DNA of 64,000 bases from Bufo bufo (lineage: Eukaryota > Chordata > Amphibia > Anura > Bufonidae), in assembly GCF_905171765.1 (NCBI RefSeq), contig NC_053389.1, positions 399,576,645 to 399,640,644 on the forward strand. Reading direction: 5' to 3'. Numbering within the stretch: the stretch's first letter is position 1; the number at the start of each line of letters is the position of its first letter. Positions 57,467 through 64,000 of this stretch are shown here, one piece after another. The translations under genes and the position numbers were made by a program. The notes below the pieces were generated by a model, which had not been told where the DNA came from, made no database searches, and worked only from the letters and a program-made list of their open reading frames with translations.

Positions 57467-58328
57467 TCTATCAGTAATACTAAGGAAGCAATATACACAG
57501 ATGATAGTAAAAAAAATATGTATTTATTTTTATGAGAATACGTTAAGAATGGAGAGTAAAAAGTAGAAGTTCTAAAAATGTAGAAGTTCTAAAAAATGAA
57601 GTTCTAAAAATATAGAAGTTCTAAAAAATATAGAAGTTCTAAAAAATGAAAAAATGATGATTTGCAATATGCGGCGGTGGAGGTGCACAGTGGAAAAAAT
57701 GTGCAAAGGGGATGTGACAATGCGGTGATTGTCTGGTGGTGATTTCCACCTTCAGTAGGTACAGAAGATGGCTGTGTCCATTTGTGTGCAGTTCATAAAA
57801 AATTGTCTTTATGTATCACCGGTGTTGGTCACATAGAAAAATATATATAGTATATATATAGAACGGTAAAAAGATAAAAAATATGTTTAAATGGTATGTC
57901 AGTCGGGTGCTGTACTTAGTGTGGCGTCCCACACATTAGAAAAAACTGCACCCTGACTGTTTACCTTCTTTGTGAGGTGTAGATGTCCTGGCTGTTGGAG
58001 CGACCTTGCTGCGCTCTGCGGTGTCTGTTTCCCGGTCTTTTCGGCGTGCCGCGTGGGTATGACGTCACTTCTCTGGCGTCTCACGTGTCTTTGCCGGACT
58101 TAGTTTTAAGATTTTCGCTGGTGGTCTTTCTCGATCCAGAGGACTCGGATGAAGTCAGTTATTTGGAAGCGCTTCCAGGATAAGATTCTTAGCAGGTTTT
58201 AGAGGGAGGTCACCAGACGTGTTTCGAAGGACTTAGCTGCCTTCTTCATCAGTCCACTGCTACAAAAATAAAAACATATTTTTTACTATCATCTGTGTAT
58301 ATTGCTTCCTTAGTTTTACTGATAGATG
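57467..58328 (-). mobile_element. Penelope-like unit with hammerhead-like core and inverted ends
   Basis: The ends are ~55-bp inverted repeats (TCTATCAGTAATACTAAGG and its complement). On the minus strand, shortly after the start, there is CTGATGA, then a perfect hairpin GAAGG-CAGCTAAGT-CCTTC, then GAAAC (complement of about 58221-58253). That is the conserved core of a hammerhead ribozyme, as carried by PLE pseudo-LTRs. Downstream is GC-rich leader-like sequence and no reverse transcriptase. The inverted terminal copy fits the pseudo-LTR rearrangements known for PLEs, but a DNA element that picked up the motif is not excluded. Confidence 0.55.
58221..58253 (-). ncRNA. Hammerhead-ribozyme-like core
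   Basis: The minus strand has CTGATGA followed by stem II (GAAGG / CCTTC, 9-nt loop) and GAAA, then ACACGTC, in which AC/GT could form a two-base-pair stem III with C as cleavage base. Both invariant core blocks are exact. Stem I pairing is not convincing by eye, so whether it cleaves is open. Confidence 0.5.
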
Positions 58329-58789
58329 TAGAGTGATGGTTTTTCACTATATACCTTATTGTCATAAACCTCTTTTCTGATTGGGTGAATCAGTTCAGAA
58401 CCAGAGCACCTACACATTGTATCGATCAGGTGAGCCACCAATAACCCACCTTTTTTTTATCTAATGCAGTTTTTCATGTCAGTGCAGTCATTTCCACACA
58501 ATCTCCTGCACAGCCCGGAGCCTGACTCCGCCCACTCATGTGACTGATCATGTGCTCCTGACATCATGAAAGGTCCTTTTGCCCACTAGGAACTATCATC
58601 TCCTGAGGTAGGACATGTGAATGGAGCATTTCTAGCATTGATGTAGATACGGGGGACAGCGCTCCTTGTATTTAGGACTGTCCCAGTATACAGTAGTAGG
58701 GAAAAAGTAACCATAAACCGCTGGTCTCTATATGCACATTGATACACCAGAGGCGTTGGTGATACTTTATCTGAGGTGCATGTTTTGGA

Positions 58790-59265
58790 TGTATTCTGCC
58801 TCCTGCCCTGTACTGTACCCCAATGCTGCACTGTGTGTACCCCCTGCCCTGTACTGTACCCCCTATGCTGTATTTTGCCCCCTGCCCTGTACTGTGCCCC
58901 CCATGCTGTATTCTGCCCCCTGCCCTATGCTGCACTGTGTGTGTGGCTCCTGACCTGTACTGTGCCCCTTATGATGCACTGTGTGTGCCTCCTGCCCTGT
59001 ACTGTACCCCCTATAATGCACTGTGCCCCCTATGCTGCACTATGTGCCCCCTGCCTTGTACTGTACCCCCTATAATGCACTGTGCCCCCTATGCTGCACT
59101 GTGTGTGCCCCCTGCCCTGTATTGTGCCCGCTATGCTGTACTGTCACCCCTTCCCTTTAGTGTGCCCCTATGCTGCATTGTACCCGCTATGCTACACTGT
59201 GCGTCCCCCCCCTTGCCCTGTACTGTACCCCCTATACTATACTGTGCCCTGTACATTGCAGCCTC
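58790..59265 (+). repeat. CCCCTGCCCTGTACTGTACC minisatellite
   Basis: Irregular units of about 20-45 bp built from CCCCCTGCCCTGTACTGT, CCCCCTATGCTGCACTGTG and related blocks. The open frames of up to 152 codons arise from the repeat. Confidence 0.85.
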
Positions 59266-59351
59266 CCTTCTCTGTCTCTAGTGCTTGCCACTTGGCACTA
59301 TCATGGCACACTAAGGCTGGTTTCACATCATGTTTTGCCATTCATCTAATG

Positions 59352-59506
59352 CAGGAGTAGGCAACCTACGGCAATCCAGCTGTTGTGTAACTACAACTCC
59401 TAGCATGCATTATTGCTCTGCTCTTCTCATAACTCCCATAGAAATTAATGGAACATGCTGGGAATTGTGGTTTCACAACAGCTGGAGTGCAGAAGGTTGC
59501 TGACCC
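59352..59506. mobile_element. Fold-back MITE (CAGG-GTAGGCAACC type)
   Basis: The left arm CAGGAGTAGGCAACCTACGG...TCCAGCTGTTGTG-AACTACAACTCC is inverted in the right arm GGAATTGTGGTTTCACAACAGCTGGAG...GGTTGCTGACCCCTG. The ends are about 15-bp inverted repeats with hAT-like CAGG...CCTG. A short TAATG flanks both sides, but a full 8-bp duplication is not clear. Confidence 0.75.
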
Positions 59507-60267
59507 CTGGTAATGTATACATAAAATGTATATGTTAACAGGTGAACGTAAACATCAAACGGATGGCAAAAATGTGATGTGAACTCTCCCTTACATATGC
59601 ACATATAGGATGCCAGAATAGTCATGGAGGGGGGGCCCCATACAAAATTTTGCTGTGGGGCCCAGTCAGTTCTAGCTATGCCCCTGGCTGGCAGGGCCAG
59701 CCGCTCTGACTCTCCTGCGCTGCGCAGCCTTGCCATCCTCATCCTTATCCTGCAGTAACTGAACTTTAAAACAGAGCTCATGATCTCATTACTATCTTAC
59801 ACACTCAGCTCCGGAAACATGCAGTGCGGGCGGCGCTCGCTCACTGACGTCACGCGCCTGCTCCTCCCTCTTGGCGGCGCAGGCGCGTTACGTCAGTGAG
59901 TGAGTGCCGCCCGCACTGCCTGTTACTGGAGCTGAGTCTATAAATCAAGATAGTAATGAGATGAGCTGTGATTTAAAGTTCAGTTACTGCAGGAAACGGA
60001 TTACTGAGGGGATGATCTGTGGGGTTGCCCAGACGGCTAGGCCCTTCACAGTAGTTATTAACCCCTTTCAGCAGTCCTCCATTAACTGAAGGGGGAACTG
60101 CTGAAAGGGGTTAATAACAACTGTGAAGGGGGGACTGCTGAAAGGGGTTAATAACTACTGTGAAGGCCCATGGGTGTGTGGTTTCATGGGGTGGGGGTGT
60201 GGCTTCATGGGGGCGTGATACAATGGGCTTGTGCCCCGGATGTTTTCAGACCCTAGCAACGCCCCTG

Positions 60268-60690
60268 GCAGAATATAACAGCAATATCTAATGCGTATAT
60301 TTCACACTGACAGTTGCAACAAAGGCTGCAAATTTAGTATTTTGCCCAAAAAGGGTGTTTTTTAAAACCCATAAAATAATTGCAGTATTTCAAGCTTATA
60401 TTTCACACTGACAAATGCAGCATAGGCCCCAGATGTAGGGTATTGCCAAAAATGAGTGCTTTTTTAAACCCAGAAAATTATTGCAGTATTTCAAGCTTGT
60501 ATTTAGCAATGACAGATGCAGCAAACGCCGCAAATTTAGTATTTTGCCCAAAAGGGGTGTTTTTTAAAACCCAGAAAATTATTGCAAAATTTCAAGCTTA
60601 TATTTCAAACTGACAAATGCAGCATAGGCCCCAGATGTAGGGTATTGCCAAAAATGTGTACTTTTATAAACCAAGAAAATTATTGCACTT
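60268..60690 (-). repeat. 5' subterminal tandem repeats of the minus-strand hAT (part 2)
   Basis: Continuation of the ~95-bp array after the nested hAT: units with CAGTATTTCAAGCTTATATT, TGACAAATGCAGCATAGGCC and ATTTAGTATTTTGCCC. The array stops at about 60690, where the inverted TTAA-family fragment starts, so the hAT's 5' terminus is lost. Confidence 0.8.
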
Positions 60691-62050
60691 CCCCGTGTCG
60701 GCGATTGCCGCAAACCGCAGGTCAATTCAGACCTGCGGTTTGCGGCTTTTACCTGGTGCGGCGGTGGTGCCATCTGGTACCCATGGGGCTGTGGGGGGGA
60801 CTTGATGGCATGGAAGGCAGCGCCCTGCCTTCCTGAGGCATCTGCGCTGCCTTCCGGTGAAGAGCCTGTGAGATCCAGCCCCCTGAATCTCACAGGCCCC
60901 GGAAGCTGTATGAGTAATACACACAGTATTACTCATACAGCCAATGCATTCCAATACAGAAGTATTGGAATGCACTGTAAAGGAATATACCTCCCAAAGT
61001 TCAAGTCCCAAAGTGGGACAAAAAATAAAGTAAAAAAAAAAGTTGAAAAAATTTAGTTTTCCCCCAAAAAACGTAAAAGTTTCACGTAAAAATAAACAAA
61101 AACGTCATTTTCCCCAAATAAAGTAAAAAAAAATTGGTGAAAAATAGGGGGGAAAAAAAGTATACATATTAGGTATCGCCACGTCCGTATCGACCGGCTC
61201 TATAAACATATCACATGACCTAACCCCTCAGATGAACACCGTAAAAAATAAAAATAAAAACTGTGCTAAATAAACAATTTTTTTGTCACCTTACATCACA
61301 AAAAGTACAACAGCAAGCGATCAAAAAGGCGTTTGCCCACCAAAAAAGTACCAATCTAACCGTCACCTCATCCCGCAAAAAATGAGCCCCTACCTGAGAC
61401 AATCGCCAAAAAAATTAAAAAAAACTATGGCTCAGAATATGGAGACACTAAAACATGATTATTATTTTTTTTTAAAAAGCTCTTATTGTGTAAAACTTAC
61501 ATAAGTATACATATTTGGTATCGCCATATTCGTATCGACCGGCTCTATAAAAGGATCACATGACTTAACCTCTCAGATGAACACCGTAAAAAATAAAAAC
61601 TGTGCTAAATAAACCATTTTTTGTGACCTTACATCACAAAAAGTGTAATAGCAAGTGATCAAAAAGTCACACGCACCCCAAAATAGTGCCAATAAAACCG
61701 TCATCTCATCCTGCAAAAATCATACCCTACCCAAGGTAATCGCCCAAAAACTGAAAAAATTATGGAAACACTAAAACATGATTTTTTTTGCTTCAAAAAT
61801 AAAATCATTGTGTAAAACTTACATAAATAAAGAAAAAGTATACATATTAGGTATCGCCGCATCCGTGACAACCTGGTCTATAAAAATATCACATGATCTA
61901 ACCTGTCAGATGAATGTTGTAAATAGCAAAAAATAAAAACGGTGCCAAAACAGCTATTTCTTGTTATCTTGCCTCACAAAAAGTGTAATATAGAGCAACC
62001 AAAAATCATATGTACCCTAAACTAGTACCAACAATACTGCCACTCTCATA
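60690..62050 (-). mobile_element. Inverted, truncated copy of the TTAA-flanked family
   Basis: Reverse complement of the right two-fifths of the element at 12534-14996. In order it has the GACCTGCGG hairpin (about 60720), the GTATTACTCATACAGC / AATGCATTCCAATACAG block (about 60915-60970), AAGTCCCAAAGTGGGACAAA, the tandem GGTATCGCC-CGTCCGTATCG units with ~350-bp spacing (about 61170, 61515 and 61850) and the CTAAACTAGTACCAACAATAC end. It has one more ~350-bp unit than the copy at 14 kb. Neither TTAA end is present. Confidence 0.8.
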
Positions 62051-62265
62051 GGCGTGCGCAGCCTATTGCATTAGGGTGTGCACCCTAAAGCACAAACACA
62101 CACGCCGCGCGCGCGTGTATATGTATGTATGTATGTATATATATATATTATATCCACAGATCCTCCATAACAGTGTGTCAATTTTTATTGTACTAACCTA
62201 ATACTTTAAAGACAAGCTTTCAAGAGTTTTCCTTTCTTCCTCGGTACGCTTGAGTATTAAGGGTG
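62050..62265. other. Unassigned spacer with GTAT microsatellite
   Basis: Contains CGCGCGCG and (TGTA)n / (TA)n tracts at about 62105-62150. No gene or element end recognised. Confidence 0.5.
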
Positions 62266-62545
62266 GGTTCACATCTGCGTTATGCCATTCCGTTATAGGT
62301 TCCGTTTCAAACGGAATATAACGGAATGGCCAGATGGAATGCAAAACGGAAACCTTTAAGAGGCATTCTGTTTTGCTCTGTCCTAATAGAAGTTTATGAG
62401 AAAGCATAACCCATCCGTCTGGGTCCTGTCGACAGGACTTTGTTTTCCGTCTCGCATAACGGGAACCAGATGGATCAGTTTTGATTCCCATAGACTTCTC
62501 TTAGGACGGAGAGCAAATGGAATGCCTCTTGCAGAGTCCGCACTG
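62266..62545. mobile_element. Fold-back element centred on GTCGAC
   Basis: The sequence from about 62355 to 62428 is inverted in about 62431-62540. AAGAGGCATTC pairs with GAATGCCTCTT, GTCCTAATAGAAGT with ACTTCTCTTAGGAC, and CCTGTCGACAGG is the perfect centre. A smaller hairpin (CCATTCCGTTATA / TATAACGGAATGG) precedes it at 62284-62329. GGGTGGGTTCACATCTGCG at 62261 looks like a terminal sequence of a common amphibian repeat, but the other end was not found. Confidence 0.6.
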
Positions 62546-62920
62546 TACAAGAGAGAGATAGCTGTGGCTGTGAAGGGAAAAGTTCCAGAGCACACAATGA
62601 CAGCCCCAGAGCCTTTTTGCTGCCTGACCAACCATATGCTGCCACAGCGCCAGCCCAGCCTGCAGGACATGAGAGAGGCCTGGGGTACACATTACAGCAC
62701 CACTACATTTACATTTATTTATCAAAAAGCATCATACATAGCTAAAAAACGAACATTTTTTACTGTCCCTTTATGCAAAAGCCAGAATATAATAATAGAC
62801 AAAAAAATAAAACTATTTACTTACAAAAGAAGATATTCAGTCGTCTGCTGTGCCGTCCTCTGCTTGCTTCCGCAGATTCTTTCCCCTCCTTTCTGTCTCT
62901 CCTCAGTGCGCAGGCGCACA
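62546..62920. other. Unassigned DNA before the minisatellite
   Basis: About 375 bp. An open frame (62396-62968, 190 codons) crosses the fold-back and enters the minisatellite. It has no recognisable domain, so I do not annotate it as a gene. Confidence 0.45.
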
Positions 62921-64000
62921 GTTATGGGGGATCTGTGGATGACATTGTTATGGGGGATCTGTGGATGACACTGTTATGGGGGATCTGTGGATGACACTGT
63001 TATGGGGGATCTGTGGATGACACTGTTATGGGGGCATCTGTGGATGACACTGTTATGGGGGATCTGTGGATGACACTGTTATGGGGGATCTGTGGATGAC
63101 ACTGTTATGGGGGATCTGTGGATGACACTGTTATGGGGGATCTGTGGATGACACTGTTATGGGGGATCTGTGGATGACACTGTTATGGGGGATCTGTGGA
63201 TGACACTGTTATGGGGGATCTGTGGATGACACTGTTATGGGGGATCTGATCTGTGGATGACACTGTTATGGGGGATCTGTGGATGATACTGTTATGGGGG
63301 ATCTGTGGATGACACTGTTATGGGGGATCTGTGGACGACACTGTTATGGGGGCATCTGTGGATGACACTATTATGGGGGCATCTGTGGATGAAACTGTTA
63401 TGGGGGCATCTGTGGATGACGCACTGTTATGGGGGCATCTGTGGATGATGCACGGTTATGGGGGCATCTGTGGATGACGCACTGTTAAGGGGATATCAGT
63501 GGATGGCACTGTTATGGGGGCATCTGTGGATGACGCACTGTTATGGGGGCATCTGTGGATGATGCACGGTTATGTGGGCATCTGTGGATGACGCACTGTT
63601 AAGGGGATATCGGTGGATGGCACTGTCATGGGGGCATCTGTGGATGACGCACTGTTATTAACAGTGTATAATCCACAGATCACCCCCATAACAGTGTCAA
63701 ACACAGATCCCCCATAACAGTGTCATATTCCACACAGATGCCCCCATAACAGTGTCATATTCCACACAGATGCCCCCATAACAGTGTCATATTCCACACA
63801 GATGCCCCCATAACAGTGTCATCCACAGACCACAGATATCCCCTTAACAGTCTATTAAGAGGATATCTGTGGATGGCACTGTTATGGGCATATCTGTGTG
63901 GAATCTGACAAAGATGCGGGGGGATCTGTGGTCTGTGGATGACACTGTTATGTGGGGCCGGGGGGGGGGATCTGTGGATGACACATATATAGCAGCATCT
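62920..64000. repeat. 26-bp minisatellite with an internal orientation switch
   Basis: From about 62920 to 63650, units of GTTATGGGGGATCTGTGGAT plus GACACT repeat every 26 bp, for example GTTATGGG at 62947 and 62973. Later units are 27-29 bp (GGGGCATCTG, GACGCACT). From about 63660 to 63855 the same units run inverted (CCCCCATAACAGTGTCAT, ATCCACAGA). They then return to the first orientation and continue to the end of the window. The inverted part can pair with the direct part to form long hairpins. Non-coding. Confidence 0.92.

Larger units (their letters stand above)
57386..59686. mobile_element. Second-level nested hAT element
   Basis: The ends CAGTGGCGTAACTACC and TCTAGCTATGCCCCTG are imperfect inverted repeats. 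GCTGGCAG is duplicated exactly at 57378-57385 and 59687-59694, inside the left part of the outer hAT. Its interior holds three further repeats: a PLE-like unit (57467-58328), a CCCCTGCCCTGTACTGTA minisatellite (58790-59265) and a fold-back MITE (59352-59506). No transposase was recognised. Confidence 0.88.
57307..60267. mobile_element. hAT element nested in hAT repeats (outer shell)
   Basis: The ends CAGGGGCGTCGTTAGG and CCCTAGCAACGCCCCTG are inverted repeats. GCAGAATA is duplicated exactly at 57299-57306 and 60268-60275. It belongs to the same family as 10244-11831: both have the AAACATTC-GGGGC hairpin just inside the left end and GGCTTG-GCCCCGGAT near the right. Most of its 2.96 kb is a second hAT at 57386-59686. 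At 60030-60170 a repeated CTGCTGAAAGGGGTTAATAAC motif occurs in both orientations. No transposase. Confidence 0.9.

Noticed and set aside
58823..59281. A 152-codon Cys/Pro-rich open frame
   Set aside because: Translated CCCCTGCCCTGTACTGT minisatellite; spacing is irregular and there is no signal peptide or domain.
62396..62968. A 190-codon open frame at 62.4 kb
   Set aside because: It spans a palindrome and enters the 26-bp minisatellite. No recognisable domain and no conserved start.
1..64000. Host protein-coding genes and tRNA genes
   Set aside because: No multi-exon host gene, conserved non-transposon domain or tRNA cloverleaf was recognised by eye. Small exons could be missed without a splice-aware search against vertebrate proteins.

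Overview
This window is repeat-dense vertebrate genomic DNA with no host gene, tRNA gene or CpG-island promoter that I can recognise. The mix of repeats suggests an anuran amphibian (frog or toad) with a large genome: Tc1 elements of several families, many hAT and fold-back MITEs, a chromodomain Ty3/gypsy element, Penelope-like tails and the amphibian TTAA-flanked repeats. That assignment is an inference from repeat families, not from a diagnostic gene.

Layout. 1-1.5 kb: the GIY-YIG end of a Penelope-like element (PLE), split by a GC-rich inverted-repeat element. 1.57-5.27 kb: three Tc1/mariner elements in TA-rich target DNA. The first two are opposite-facing copies of one deletion derivative; the third has a full-length transposase frame with a single stop. 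5.3-12.2 kb: fold-backs, two short hATs (6.5 and 10.2 kb), a Tc1 3' remnant and unrecognised AT-rich DNA. 12.25-15.35 kb: a hAT fold-back with a 2.5-kb TTAA-flanked element in its loop. 16.62-22.18 kb: a complete, fairly young gypsy chromovirus on the minus strand, with equal 649-bp LTRs, a 5-bp target duplication and two pol frameshifts. 22.2-25.1 kb: unclassified repeats.

25.106-40.159 kb is one 15-kb hAT transposon bounded by an 8-bp target duplication. It holds about 22 copies of a 295-bp tandem repeat upstream of the transposase and 27 copies of a 141-bp repeat downstream. Its transposase frame is 1,144 residues long and is broken by only two in-frame stops. 40.2-60.7 kb is a graveyard of related but more decayed hAT copies in both orientations. 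It is interrupted by a solo LTR, a second LTR-like block, a truncated Tc1, a tiny PLE tail and a doubly nested hAT. Two hAT copies carry a captured piece of 18S rRNA joined at the same base to the transposase C-terminus. 60.7-62.05 kb is an inverted copy of the 12.5-15 kb TTAA family. The window ends in a 26-bp minisatellite that switches orientation.

The transposases are the only enzymes encoded. The autonomous-looking hAT (25-40 kb) could in principle have mobilised the short hATs that share its TAG-rich terminal motif, and the full-length Tc1 its own short relatives, but every transposase here carries at least one break. The strongest leads for follow-up are the 18S-rRNA-bearing hAT subfamily, the giant hAT with higher-order internal satellites, and the hammerhead-ribozyme-like cores at three PLE-type sites.
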